The notes under the pieces are model-generated. The model was not told the DNA's origin and did not search any database. It saw only the letters and a list, made by a program, of their open reading frames with translations. This document shows positions 24,935 to 33,345 of a stretch of DNA of 64,000 nt, piece after piece. The DNA lies in contig NZ_JAKCFI010000004.1 in NCBI RefSeq assembly GCF_021412625.1, forward strand, positions 744,001-808,000, in the 5' to 3' direction. This DNA comes from Myxococcus stipitatus (GTDB lineage: Bacteria; Myxococcota; Myxococcia; Myxococcales; Myxococcaceae). Both the position numbers and the translations under genes were made by a program. Positions within the stretch are counted from its first letter, which is position 1. The number at the start of each line of letters is the position of its first letter.

Positions 24935-24986
24935 ACTGGAACATTCGATTCCGCCACCCCGGTCCGGCGGATAGGGTCCGTGAGAC

Positions 24987-26765
24987 ATGAGTCACATGTG
25001 CAATCGGATGGTGGAAGTGCGAGGCGTCGTGGCGGGCCTCCTGGTGTTGGTTCCCTGGCTGGTCGTCGCCGCGCCCGCACGGGTGGATCCCGCGGAGGCG
25101 CTCATCGGGGTGTGGGGAAGCGAGCGCGTCCTCGGGCCCCAGGTCCGAGGGGAGCTGACCCTGGTCCGCCGGGGGGAGGTGTGGCGCGCGCGCATCGCGG
25201 GCTTCGACGCCCCGGCCCGCGTGGAGGGGCGGAAGGTGAGCGTGGTCCTTCCCGGCGGACAGGGCGAGCTGCGCGGCGCCCTGACGGAGGATGGCCAACG
25301 CGTCACGGGACATTGGATCCAGCCACGGGTGGACATGAGCGGCATGAAGTTCGCCACGCCGGTGACGCTGGGCGCGCTCCAGCCAGGGGTCTGGCGCGGC
25401 GACGTGTCTCCCCTGGAGGATCGCTTCTCGCTGTATCTCGTCGTCCGCAAGCAGGAGGACGGCGCCGTGGTCGCGTTCATCCGCAACCCGGAGCGCAACT
25501 TCGGCAACAGGCTGTTGTTCCGTGTCGGACTCCAGGAGGGCGTCGTGCGGCTCACGCCTGTCGCGGGCCGCGTCCAGCTCGAGGGCACGTACGACGCGGC
25601 GGCGGGGCGGTTGTCCCTCCTCGTCCCGGCGTTGGACCAGACCTTCGACTTCACCCGGCGCGGCCGCGACCAGGCCGTGGGGCTCTACGCGCGCACGCCC
25701 TCGCCGGGCCCGTATGTGTACCAGCCCCCCATCGCGGAGGCCGACGGCTGGGCGACGGCCTCGCTCGACGAGGTGGGCATGGCGGTGGAGCCCGTCCGTC
25801 AGCTGGTGCAGGGCATCCTCGACCAGGAGCCGGGCCCGGAGTCCGCGCCCGCCATCCAGGGCCTGCTCATCGCGCGGCATGGGAAGCTCGTCGTCGAGGA
25901 GTACTTCCAGGGCTTCGACAAGGAGCGCCCGCACGACCTGCGCTCCGCGGCGAAGAGCTATGCCTCCGTGTTGATCGGCATCGCCCTGGAGCATGGCGCG
26001 CCGTTCACCGTGGACACGCCCGTCGTCTCGCTGTTCCCCGAGTACAAGGGCGCGCTGAAGCAACTGGACGCACGCAAGCGCCGGCTCACCGTCGCGCACC
26101 TCATGTCGATGTCCACGGGGCTGGCCTGTGATGACGACGACCCCGCCTCCCCGGGGAACGAGGATCGGCTCGATGAGAGCGTGCCGGACTGGTACCGGTA
26201 CACGCTGGACCTTCCCATGGTGGCCGACCCCGGCAAGCAGGGCGTGTATTGCTCCGCGAACATCAACCTGCTGGGCGGGGTGCTGCGCAACACCACCCGG
26301 CGATGGATTCCGGAGTTCTTCCACGAGCACCTCGCCACGCCGCTCCAACTGCGCGACTACCACCTCGACCTGATGCCCGACGGCGAGCAATACCTGGGCG
26401 GTGGCATCTACATGCGCCCGCGCGACGCGCTGAAGCTCGGTCAGCTCTACCTGTCCGGAGGGACCTGGAACGGCCGGCGCGTGGTGAGCCAGCGCTGGGT
26501 GGAGCGCTCCACGGCGAAGCACGCGACGATGTCGGACGGGCGGACCTACGGCTACTCCTGGTGGCGGCACGAGCTGAAGGTGGGGGACCGCGTGTACTCG
26601 CAATACGAGGCCAGCGGAAATGGCGGCCAGCTGGTGATGGTGGTCCCCGAACTGGACCTCGTCGTGATGTTCACCGCGGCCAACTACAACCACGTGTCCA
26701 TCTGGCGGAAGTTCCGCGAGGAGCTGCTGCCCCGCTACATCCTCGCCGCCGTCGAGCGGGGGTGA
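24987..26765 (+). CDS. Secreted serine hydrolase, class C beta-lactamase-like
   Basis: A 592-residue exported protein. A signal peptide (GVVAGLLVLVPWLVVAAPA) precedes a beta-rich N-terminal domain of about 200 residues (EALIGVWGSERVLGPQVRGE; GALQPGVWRGDVSPLEDRFS). From about 255 it is a beta-lactamase/transpeptidase fold with SxxK at Ser320-Lys323 (LRSAAKSYAS), a YxxAN motif at Tyr421 (YCSANINLLGGVL) and GNGGQ in place of KTG near 545. Such enzymes are esterases, D-aminopeptidases or related hydrolases, not usually true beta-lactamases. ATG 24987 is used; ATG 25008 would also leave an intact signal. It lies downstream of the 71-bp array and is followed by a hairpin terminator. Confidence 0.87.
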   Translation: MSHMCNRMVEVRGVVAGLLVLVPWLVVAAPARVDPAEALIGVWGSERVLGPQVRGELTLVRRGEVWRARIAGFDAPARVEGRKVSVVLPGGQGELRGALTEDGQRVTGHWIQPRVDMSGMKFATPVTLGALQPGVWRGDVSPLEDRFSLYLVVRKQEDGAVVAFIRNPERNFGNRLLFRVGLQEGVVRLTPVAGRVQLEGTYDAAAGRLSLLVPALDQTFDFTRRGRDQAVGLYARTPSPGPYVYQPPIAEADGWATASLDEVGMAVEPVRQLVQGILDQEPGPESAPAIQGLLIARHGKLVVEEYFQGFDKERPHDLRSAAKSYASVLIGIALEHGAPFTVDTPVVSLFPEYKGALKQLDARKRRLTVAHLMSMSTGLACDDDDPASPGNEDRLDESVPDWYRYTLDLPMVADPGKQGVYCSANINLLGGVLRNTTRRWIPEFFHEHLATPLQLRDYHLDLMPDGEQYLGGGIYMRPRDALKLGQLYLSGGTWNGRRVVSQRWVERSTAKHATMSDGRTYGYSWWRHELKVGDRVYSQYEASGNGGQLVMVVPELDLVVMFTAANYNHVSIWRKFREELLPRYILAAVERG

Positions 26766-26770
26766 GCCCG

Positions 26771-26796
26771 CGGCGGGAATCGTGCGGTTCCCGCCG
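26771..26796 (+). terminator. Hairpin after serine hydrolase
   Basis: CGGCGGGAA and TTCCCGCCG are perfect nine-base arms around an eight-base loop, beginning five bases after the stop of the serine hydrolase. It faces the convergent dehydrogenase gene and may serve both strands. Confidence 0.65.
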
Positions 26797-26917
26797 TGTC
26801 GTCGCGTGGCGATGGATGGGTTCCCCGCGGAATCCGGCTGCTCCCGGCCTCCGTGGGCCGGGGCTCGCGACGCTGGGCGCGGGCGTGGCTGGGCCCGCCC
26901 CTCGAGGTGCCCGGGGC

Positions 26918-28156
26918 TCAGCGCGGCGTCATCTTGAGGAGTCGTCCGTTGGGCTCGTCGGTGAGGAGGTAGAGCGCGCCCTCGGGTCCCTCGACGACCT
27001 CGCGGATGCGGGCGTTGCCGGCGGGCTTCAGCCGCTCCTCGCCTTGCACGCGGTCGTTCTTCATCACCAGCCGCACGAGCGCGTGGCCGGCGAGCGCGCC
27101 GATGAAGAAGTTGCCCTTCCATTCGGGGAAGAGCTTGCCGGAGTAGATGGCCATCCCCGAGGGCGCGATGACCGGGTCCCAGAAGTACACCGGCTGCTCC
27201 ATGCCCGGGCCCTGGGCGCTGTCGTGGATGGGGGCGCCGGAATACTCCCGCCCATAGCCGATGGTGGGCCAGCCGTAGTCCTTGCCGGACTCCACGAGGT
27301 TGAGCTCGTCACCCCCGAGTGGCCCCATCTCCACTTCCCAGAGCCGGTTCTGACCGTCGAGCGCCGCGGAGAGGATGTTGCGGTGGCCCCGCGAGTAGAT
27401 TTCCGGCCGCGCGCCCACGCGACCCACGAAGGGATTGTCCGCCGGCACCGTGCCGTCCGGGTTGATGCGGACCGTCTTGCCGAAGTGGCTGCTGAGCTGG
27501 CGGGCCTGGACGCGCCCCGGGAGGATGGAGCGCTCGCCGAGCGTGACGAAGAGCGTCCCGTCGGGGTGGAAGACGAGGCGCCCCCCGGCGTGCATCGTGG
27601 AGTCGAGCGTGGGCTTCATGCGGAAGATGATTCGCAGGGCCTCGATGCGCGGCTGCGCGCCTTCCTTCAGCTTGCCCTTGCCCACCGCCAGTCCGTTGCC
27701 CGCCGCGCGGGGCTCGTAATAGGTCCAGTAGATGAGGCGGCTGGTGGCGAAGTCCGGCGCGACCTCCACGTCCAGCAGGCCCCCCTGGTCCCTGCCGTCC
27801 ACGGGGGGAAGGCCCGCGATGGGCGGCGACTTCGCGCCCTCGGGCGTGACGATGAAGAGGTTCCCCGTGGGCTTCTCCGTCACCAGCATCCGCCGGTCCG
27901 GCAGGAACGCGATGGCCCAGGGGTACTTGAAGCCGGACGCGATCTGCGTGACCTGGAAGCGCGTCTGCGACGTGACGGCCGGCGCGTTCGTCTGACCCGG
28001 GAACGCCGGAGGGAAGGGCGAGGCCGTGGCGGTGGTGATGGCGGTGGGAGGGACTCCGGGTTCGGAGGGGGGCGTCGCGTCCTGGGCTCGCGCCTCTCCC
28101 TCCGGGAGCAGGAGGATGACGCAGGTCAGGAGGGACGACAGGGCGCTCGGACGCAT
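26918..28156 (-). CDS. PQQ-dependent sugar dehydrogenase (Asd/YliI-like)
   Basis: A 412-residue exported six-bladed beta-propeller oxidoreductase. A signal peptide ends EARAQ near residue 25, followed by a Pro/Thr-rich linker. Family motifs: YPWAIAFLPDRRMLVTEKPT, RDQGGLLDVEVAPDFATSR, HAGGRLVFHPDGTLFVTLGE, YSRGHRNILSAALDGQNRLW and GPLGGDELNLVESGKDYGWP, with the RGHRN and GGDELN blocks that line the PQQ/calcium site. It would oxidise aldoses in the periplasm; no PQQ synthesis genes are in the window. ATG 28156 follows GAGGAGA. A mature domain that does not use PQQ, as in some relatives, cannot be excluded. Confidence 0.88.
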   Translation of the reverse strand: MRPSALSSLLTCVILLLPEGEARAQDATPPSEPGVPPTAITTATASPFPPAFPGQTNAPAVTSQTRFQVTQIASGFKYPWAIAFLPDRRMLVTEKPTGNLFIVTPEGAKSPPIAGLPPVDGRDQGGLLDVEVAPDFATSRLIYWTYYEPRAAGNGLAVGKGKLKEGAQPRIEALRIIFRMKPTLDSTMHAGGRLVFHPDGTLFVTLGERSILPGRVQARQLSSHFGKTVRINPDGTVPADNPFVGRVGARPEIYSRGHRNILSAALDGQNRLWEVEMGPLGGDELNLVESGKDYGWPTIGYGREYSGAPIHDSAQGPGMEQPVYFWDPVIAPSGMAIYSGKLFPEWKGNFFIGALAGHALVRLVMKNDRVQGEERLKPAGNARIREVVEGPEGALYLLTDEPNGRLLKMTPR

Positions 28157-28408
28157 GGGCTCTCCTCGGTGCGGATGGGAGGTTTCGCCCAGGCAGCTAA
28201 TCGCCCATGCACGTGCGTGCCGCCCCCGGTCCCGGGCGGTGTGCGCGCCTGGACAGGCGTGGACGGTGTCTCCGCCCCCGGGGGTGAGGCGGCGGTCACC
28301 AGTCGGCATCTCCCATGCCCCGCGCCGTCTGCCCGACAACGGGCCCGTCAGATGGCCGTCGGATGCACCTTCCACTTCACGATGTCGCGGCGGCGCCGCG
28401 GGGGTGTG

Positions 28409-29101
28409 TCAGCGGCTCACGGTGGGCTGGAGGAAGAGCAGGTAGTGGGCGGGCAGCTCGGGGTACTCGGAGACGATGGCATAGCCCGCGGCCGTGGCGG
28501 CCTCGACGAGGGGTTGGCGGAGGGCCCGCAGGTGAGACACCGCGATGCGTCCTCCCGGCGTGAGGGCGGGGCGCAGCCGGTTGAGATAGGTGACGCGGTC
28601 CTCGAAGAAGTGGTCCACCTCCGACAGCAGGATGAGGTCGTACGTGTTCGCCTCGAGGCCCGGGTCGTCCGGGGCGACCTTGCGCACCGTGACGTTCTTG
28701 CGCCCGAGCATCCGCGCTCGCAGCTGCTGGAGCGCCTCGTCGTCGACGTCGGTGGCGACGACCTGCCCCGTGGGGCCCACGGCCTCCGCGAGTCGCGGCA
28801 CGAAGTAGCCCAGGCCCGCGCCCACGTCCGCGACGCGCTGGCCCGCCGTGAGCCCCAGGGCGGCGATGAACTTCGCCGGCTGGCGGGAAGCGTCGTACGC
28901 GGGGCTCTGGCCTTCCACGCCGCCGACGCCGTGGATGGGCGCGCTCGGCGCCGACGCGGGAGTCGGGGACCCGGCGCGGACGGGCTCGGGGACAGGCGCC
29001 TCCGTGCGCTCGGAGCGGCACGCGCCAGCCGTCATCGAGACGAGTCCGAAACACATCCACAACCGCCAACGAAGCCAGGCGCGAGCATCAGGGGAGGTCA
29101 T
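28409..29101 (-). CDS. Class I SAM methyltransferase with lipoprotein-like N-terminus
   Basis: A 230-residue protein combining an export signal (WRLWMCFGLVSMTAGAC, Cys28, imperfect lipobox AGAC) and a Pro/Ala-rich linker with a complete Rossmann methyltransferase domain. Motif I is RVADVGAGLGYFVPRLAEAV near residue 90, motif II is VVATDVDDEALQQLRARM, and motif IV is YDLILLSEVDHFFEDRVTYL. SAM is not known in the periplasm, so either the protein is retained at the inner face of the membrane or its fold serves another purpose. GTG 29110 is an alternative start three codons upstream. It is divergent from another lipoprotein gene. The substrate is unknown. Confidence 0.8.
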   Translation of the reverse strand: MTSPDARAWLRWRLWMCFGLVSMTAGACRSERTEAPVPEPVRAGSPTPASAPSAPIHGVGGVEGQSPAYDASRQPAKFIAALGLTAGQRVADVGAGLGYFVPRLAEAVGPTGQVVATDVDDEALQQLRARMLGRKNVTVRKVAPDDPGLEANTYDLILLSEVDHFFEDRVTYLNRLRPALTPGGRIAVSHLRALRQPLVEAATAAGYAIVSEYPELPAHYLLFLQPTVSR

Positions 29102-29198
29102 TCCAGCCACCAGGGGCCTGCGAGGAGGAATCAGGCATCCAACCAGGGAAACCCAGAGGGGGCGACCTCTTTCCAGGAAGGGCAGGTTTACTGGGGGT

Positions 29199-29222
29199 CC
29201 GACGAAGCCGTAGTCTCGTCGG
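29199..29222. promoter_or_regulatory. Inverted repeat between methyltransferase and lipoprotein genes
   Basis: CCGACGA (29199-29205) and TCGTCGG (29216-29222) are perfect seven-base arms with a ten-base centre, 50 bases before the GTG start at 29272. Possible operator for one or both divergent genes. Confidence 0.4.
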
Positions 29223-29271
29223 TGTCATCCAGCCCGGCACCCGGGTGTTCGCGGGTGCATCAGGATTCATC

Positions 29272-30027
29272 GTGAACCACTCCCTCGCACGTCTCTCCCT
29301 CTGCTGCTTGTTGTTCGCCCCGCTGCTCGCGTGTGACTCCGACGCCGAGGAGGAGACGCCTGGAGAAGGGAATGACAAGCCGATGACGGGGGTCTGGAAT
29401 CGCTTTGGGAGTGAGTATGGCTATCAGACGGACGTGGCCTTCGGCGGCATCGAGGGACAATCGTCGGATCGGGTCTATATGTGCGAGCTGCCCGGCTCCC
29501 CGAGCGCGGGCCTCTACAAGGGCCGGCTCATCAGCCCTCGGATGATTCGCTGGGACCCGACCTACGGCCTGCCCGACTACGAGGTGGTGTTCGAGGGCTC
29601 GACCATGCGCTTCAGGCCGCAGAACGGCAGCAACACCTTCCTGGGCCAGTACCAGAAGGGGAGCTGGACGTCCGGGGCCTGTGACCACGCGCTGGAGAAT
29701 GGCGTGCTGGTGGACAAGTCGGCCACGGCCTACGTCCTCTTCCAGAACGGGCCCGACTTCCGCATCAACAACGTCACCGTGGGCGGCGAGCCCCTTCCCA
29801 TCCACGCCACCGAGACCTGCAGCGTCACGACGCTCATCCCACCCGGCACCGGCGACAACGGCACGCTGAACGTCACCATCAGCTACAGCGGGGTGGGCGT
29901 CGACGGGCCCTATAGCCGGACCCAGAACCACACGCTGTATCGCTCCGACTTCAAGCCCGGCTGCAACAAGCTGGTGGCCGAGGTGGGCTGCGGCGCGCTC
30001 GCCGTCTGCGTCGCCGTCGTCCCGTAA
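29272..30027 (+). CDS. Lipoprotein of unknown function
   Basis: A 251-residue lipoprotein: LSLCCLLFAPLLAC gives the lipobox with Cys21, then an acidic linker (DSDAEEETPGEGND). The mature part is beta-rich with scattered cysteines (VYMCELPGSPSAGLYKGRLI; TSGACDHAL; ATETCSVTTLIPPGTGDNGT; FKPGCNKLVAEVGCGALAVC), and I do not recognise a family. The start is GTG 29272 after CAGGATTCATC; the open frame upstream lacks a ribosome site. It is divergent from the methyltransferase and stands alone on the plus strand, 156 bases before the next gene. Confidence 0.65.
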   Translation: MNHSLARLSLCCLLFAPLLACDSDAEEETPGEGNDKPMTGVWNRFGSEYGYQTDVAFGGIEGQSSDRVYMCELPGSPSAGLYKGRLISPRMIRWDPTYGLPDYEVVFEGSTMRFRPQNGSNTFLGQYQKGSWTSGACDHALENGVLVDKSATAYVLFQNGPDFRINNVTVGGEPLPIHATETCSVTTLIPPGTGDNGTLNVTISYSGVGVDGPYSRTQNHTLYRSDFKPGCNKLVAEVGCGALAVCVAVVP

Positions 30028-30183
30028 TCCGCTCGCGTGTGACGAGGACACGGCGCGTGGCGCGGGCCGTGGCCCGGATTCTCGAAACCCGAGGGGCGCT
30101 CCGGCGCGGGTCGCGAGCAGCCGTCACGGCCTGGGAGCGCGGGTGGGCCGTGAATACACACAGTGCGGGCTCGTCCTCAGCGC

Positions 30184-31404
30184 ATGCTCGAGACATTGCG
30201 AGGTTTTCTGGGGGTGGCCCTGGCCATCCTGGGGCCGGGCTCCGCCCTTGCGGGGGAGCCGGTCGAGGGGCCGCCGCCCATTCCGTTGATTGGGATTGAT
30301 GACGCCGGCTCGAAGATCCTCCTCATCGACGCGTCGGGGACCCGTGTCCTGGCGGACTGCGAGCACACGGAGGAGCACCGGATGCTGGGGGGACCGGAGA
30401 AGGGCCAGGTCCGCCAGCGGACGGAGGGGTGCCGCTTCTGGTCGCTGGCGGTGCACCCTCCCACGGGCCGGTGGATGGTGGCGGCGGGGGTGCCGGGAGA
30501 CGAGCAGTTCTCGCGGATGATCCGCTTCAGGCTCGGGGGCCGTGACATCGCCACGCCGAGGACGAAGGACGGCAGGCCCATGGGGGGCACACTGCTCGTC
30601 CTGGGAAACACGGAAGGCATCATGGGCTACACGCCCGGCGTGCTGGAGACGTGGAACACCGAAGAGCGACAGTTCGCCCAGGCGCCCCATCGGTTCACGG
30701 AGGACGGCTCACGCGTCCTCGTCGCCAACAGCAACAGCGCCATCAACGAGACCTGGAGCTGGAGCTTCTCGTCCACGCCGACGGGCGTCCGGGTGCTGCC
30801 GCGCGGCGTGACGGACTCGGCGGGGCTTCACTACGTCCCGGGCGAGCACCGTGTCCTGACGCGACATCCGCGCGGCGGGCTGCGCCTGGCGACGATGGAG
30901 CGCTCCGCGACGAAGCCCTGGAAGGTGGGGCCCGCGCTGCGACAGTCGCGGCGTGGCGTGGTGACCCCCTTCGTCCTGGGTGACACGCTCGTCTACTACC
31001 AGGAGGGGCTCGGCGCGGACGGGCGCTGTGACGAGGACGTGGCCGGCTCCTATCGGCGGGTCGACCTGAAGACGGGCGAGGAGCGGACCTGGCGCCGCCA
31101 GGAGGCGTGGTGTTCGAACGACCTCCTCGCCGCGAACCAGTCCCGGCGGACCGTGTACTTCATCGAGGGGCTCGTCGCCTGGAAGATGGACCCGCATCTG
31201 TATGTGTATTCCCTCGACGACGACGCGGTGCGGGAGCTCCCGGTGGAGTACGTCACGAGGCTATACGACGTGAGCCGGGACGGCCGCTACGTGGCGCTGA
31301 AGGGGAGTCCGGGGCTCGTCATCCATGATGTCGACACGGGGAACACCGTCCACGTGAAGGGGCTGGGCGACACCTGGGCCGTGGGGTTCATCGACCCACG
31401 GTGA
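30184..31404 (+). CDS. Exported protein of unknown function, propeller-like
   Basis: A 406-residue protein with signal peptide RGFLGVALAILGPGSALAG, cut near residue 24. The mature part repeats short beta blocks with Asp-Gly turns (SKILLIDASGTRVLADCEHT; FWSLAVHPPTGRWMVAAGVP; HRFTEDGSRVLVANSN; YDVSRDGRYVALKGSPG; LYVYSLDDDAVRELPVEYVT). The pattern is that of WD40/YVTN-like beta-propellers, without a conserved enzyme motif. Function is unknown. The ribosome site is weak; ATG 30184 is chosen because it sits just before the signal. A convergent hairpin follows its stop. Confidence 0.62.
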   Translation: MLETLRGFLGVALAILGPGSALAGEPVEGPPPIPLIGIDDAGSKILLIDASGTRVLADCEHTEEHRMLGGPEKGQVRQRTEGCRFWSLAVHPPTGRWMVAAGVPGDEQFSRMIRFRLGGRDIATPRTKDGRPMGGTLLVLGNTEGIMGYTPGVLETWNTEERQFAQAPHRFTEDGSRVLVANSNSAINETWSWSFSSTPTGVRVLPRGVTDSAGLHYVPGEHRVLTRHPRGGLRLATMERSATKPWKVGPALRQSRRGVVTPFVLGDTLVYYQEGLGADGRCDEDVAGSYRRVDLKTGEERTWRRQEAWCSNDLLAANQSRRTVYFIEGLVAWKMDPHLYVYSLDDDAVRELPVEYVTRLYDVSRDGRYVALKGSPGLVIHDVDTGNTVHVKGLGDTWAVGFIDPR

Positions 31405-31407
31405 TGA

Positions 31408-31435
31408 GGAGTCCCGCTCACGCGGAGGGGACTCC
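31408..31435. terminator. Convergent hairpin
   Basis: GGAGTCCC (31408-31415) and GGGACTCC (31428-31435) are perfect eight-base arms with a 12-base loop, starting three bases after the stop of the plus-strand gene and facing a minus-strand gene. A bidirectional terminator is likely. Confidence 0.6.
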
Positions 31436-31488
31436 ACCGCCCGTCACCGCCGCCCGGACGGGCCGGGCAGCGGGAGGGGGCTCGATGC

Positions 31489-32508
31489 TCAGGGGAACAG
31501 CAGCCGGGAGAGGGACTCCTGGCGCTCGCCGATCTGCGACGGCTGGCCGCCCCAGGAGTTCTCGGAGGTGATGCGGATGACGTCCGTCGGGATGCCCACG
31601 TTCATGGTGATGAGCTCGGTCGTCTGGGTACCCTGCCACTTGGCGTCTTCGCCGCTGAGCTGGTACTGCATGAAGTCGTCCTCGTAGTCGAAGAACTGTC
31701 GGGCCAGGCACCAGCGCAACAGCCGCGGCCCGGAGATGTTGAGCGTGGTGTTGAGCCGGTCCACGATGCGGTGCTGGTGGACGCGCCAGTCGGTCATCTG
31801 GTCCCGGGTCGGCTGGCCGATGTTGCCCGTGGGGAAGGCGTGCTCCAGGGAGGTCATCGAATAGAGGTGGAGCGAGTCCACCTCCTCCGTCTCCGGGTTC
31901 GCGTCGTAGAGCCGCTCGTACTGCGACACGATGCCGTCCAGGTAGCGCTGCATGAACTCGTGCCCCGGCGCGGACGCCAGCGCCGCGTTGTTGGGCACCT
32001 TGGGGTCGGTGAACACGCCAATGGCCAGGTCCGAGTTCAGCGAGAGCGTCGTGAGGTTCTGGATGTTCTTCGCCGGGAAGTTGTCGAGGTCCGTGTAGAG
32101 CCCGCCCTGCTGGAGGAGGATGGCCACGCGGAGCAGGTCGCTGGCGGCCCCGAAGTTCGCGTGCTGGCCGCACAGCTCGTCGGCGAGGTAGCGCGCCCAG
32201 GGCTCGGTGAAGTCCCCGGCCACCTCGGTGATGTCGTGAATCTCCACGCCGTTGCCGCGCAGGGTGCTCGCGGCCTCGGCGGTGATGGAGCGGTCCGTCT
32301 CCACCCACAGGTGGATGTTCCAGGGGCGGGTCCGCTTCTTCCATTCGAGGATGCGGTGGACCAGGTTGCTGTAGTCCACGGAGGGCGCCCACTTCGCCCA
32401 GGCCATGGCCAGCTCACCCCAGGACTTGAACCATTGCCCCTTGGTGGGATTCGCGAGCGGTCGGCGGCCACCGACCCAGATGAAATGGATGTCTTGAGGG
32501 AAAGGCAT
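31489..32508 (-). CDS. TcdA/TcdB-like glycosyltransferase (DXD family)
   Basis: A 339-residue protein without signal peptide. The opening PQDIHFIWVGGRRP is the IHFIWxG motif of the TcdA/TcdB-type glycosyltransferase catalytic domain and sugar-binding DXD family. The nucleotide-sugar/metal site is Asp140-Leu-Asp142 in LLQQGGLYTDLDNFP, preceded by FGAASDLLRVAILLQQGG, where a conserved Asp and Arg sit. Proteins of this family glucosylate small GTPases when part of toxins, but free-standing bacterial copies may modify other proteins or glycans. There is no toxin delivery region here and no secretion gene nearby. ATG 32508 is at the conserved N-terminus; the ribosome site is poor. The C-terminal 60 residues (TELITMNVGIPTDVIRITSE) are unassigned. 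Confidence 0.8.
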   Translation of the reverse strand: MPFPQDIHFIWVGGRRPLANPTKGQWFKSWGELAMAWAKWAPSVDYSNLVHRILEWKKRTRPWNIHLWVETDRSITAEAASTLRGNGVEIHDITEVAGDFTEPWARYLADELCGQHANFGAASDLLRVAILLQQGGLYTDLDNFPAKNIQNLTTLSLNSDLAIGVFTDPKVPNNAALASAPGHEFMQRYLDGIVSQYERLYDANPETEEVDSLHLYSMTSLEHAFPTGNIGQPTRDQMTDWRVHQHRIVDRLNTTLNISGPRLLRWCLARQFFDYEDDFMQYQLSGEDAKWQGTQTTELITMNVGIPTDVIRITSENSWGGQPSQIGERQESLSRLLFP

Positions 32509-32854
32509 GTGAGGGGGACCTCGTCGAGGCGTCGGACACGGGGGAGTCCCAGTCGCGGCCCTCTCCGGGTGCAGCCCTCGTGCCGGTTCGTGTCCCCGCC
32601 GCCCGCCGCGGGCCGTCCCGGAGGCGGCCGCGCTCCGACGAGCCCATCCCGCGTCCTGGCGGGAAGCGGGCGCGTCCTCACGACACGCCCGGGTGACGCA
32701 TCCGTTGCGCGGGCACGCACGTGGGGTTCGTGCGTGGCTCGACCGTTGGTGGGGATGGCCTCGAGCCATCCGCCGCCGCCCGACCTTCACCGCGCGCCGC
32801 GGAGGGGCTCGCTCGGCGGGTGGCTGGGCCCGCGCTCGCCGTGGGAGGGCGGAC
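32509..32854. other. Intergenic gap without visible gene
   Basis: 346 bases between the glycosyltransferase start and the 2Fe-2S gene stop, both on the minus strand. Upstream extensions of the glycosyltransferase frame are low-complexity Arg/Pro/Ser-rich and lack ribosome sites. It must hold the glycosyltransferase promoter, but no clear motif stands out. Confidence 0.5.
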
Positions 32855-33343
32855 TCAGGGCCCGTTGCCCGGGAGCGCGCCGCCTCGCAGGAGCACGGCC
32901 GCGCGCTTGATGGCCGCCCGGATGCGGACATAGGTCCCGCACCGGCAGACGTTGTCGCTCATCGCCGCGTCGATGTCCGCGTCGCTGGGCCGGTCGTTGC
33001 GCCGCAACAGGGCGACGGCGGCCATGATCTGCCCGGGCTGGCAGAAGCCACACTGCGCCACGTCCTCCGTGAGCCACGCCTGTTGCACGGGGTGCAGCCC
33101 CTGCGCGCCCAGCCCCTCGATGGTGGTCACCTCGTGGCCCGCCATGTCGCCCACTGGATGGATGCAGGGGCGGAAGGCCGCGCCATCCAGGTGGCTGGTG
33201 CACGCGCCACACACGCCCACGCCACAGCCATACTTGGGCCCGGTCACGCCCAGCATGTCGCGCAGCACCCACAACAAGGGCAGGTCCGCGGGCGACTCCA
33301 CCGACACCGTCTGGCCATTGAGGATGAACTGATGGGCCGGCAT
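32855..33343 (-). CDS. 2Fe-2S subunit of molybdenum hydroxylase (IorA/XdhC-like)
   Basis: A 162-residue electron-transfer subunit with two [2Fe-2S] clusters. The plant-type ferredoxin cluster uses Cys40, Cys45, Cys48 and Cys60 ([17 protein letters not shown]); the alpha-helical cluster uses Cys98, Cys101, Cys133 and Cys135 ([12 protein letters not shown] and [12 protein letters not shown]). Length and order match the small subunit of isoquinoline 1-oxidoreductase-type enzymes, which pass electrons from the molybdenum site to an acceptor, often cytochrome c. Its ATG lies two bases after the stop of the large-subunit gene, so the two are co-translated. No FAD subunit gene is present, as in the two-subunit isoquinoline oxidoreductase class. 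Confidence 0.92.
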   Translation of the reverse strand: MPAHQFILNGQTVSVESPADLPLLWVLRDMLGVTGPKYGCGVGVCGACTSHLDGAAFRPCIHPVGDMAGHEVTTIEGLGAQGLHPVQQAWLTEDVAQCGFCQPGQIMAAVALLRRNDRPSDADIDAAMSDNVCRCGTYVRIRAAIKRAAVLLRGGALPGNGP

Positions 33344-33345
33344 GC

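Larger units (their letters stand above)
24216..24986. other. Divergent intergenic region dominated by a 71-bp tandem repeat array
   Basis: A 771-base region between the thioesterase (left, minus) and the serine hydrolase (right, plus). About 24330-24740 is the tandem array, 24915-24934 is a perfect palindrome, and the rest shows no gene. All frames stay open because the DNA is GC-rich, but a 71-base period cannot hold a reading frame from copy to copy, so I read it as non-coding. Confidence 0.75.

Noticed and set aside
24987..26765. True class C beta-lactamase (resistance gene)
   Set aside because: The KTG motif is replaced and there is a large extra domain; the broader serine hydrolase family fits better.
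24822..27122. A 766-codon minus-strand frame over the serine hydrolase
   Set aside because: Antisense to a gene with clear SxxK motifs; composition is not protein-like.
26249..29275. A 1008-codon plus-strand frame
   Set aside because: Covers the dehydrogenase and methyltransferase genes on the wrong strand; no ribosome site or domain.
32414..32931. N-terminal extension of the glycosyltransferase frame
   Set aside because: The conserved family N-terminus (IHFIWVGG) begins just after ATG 32508; the extension is low-complexity.
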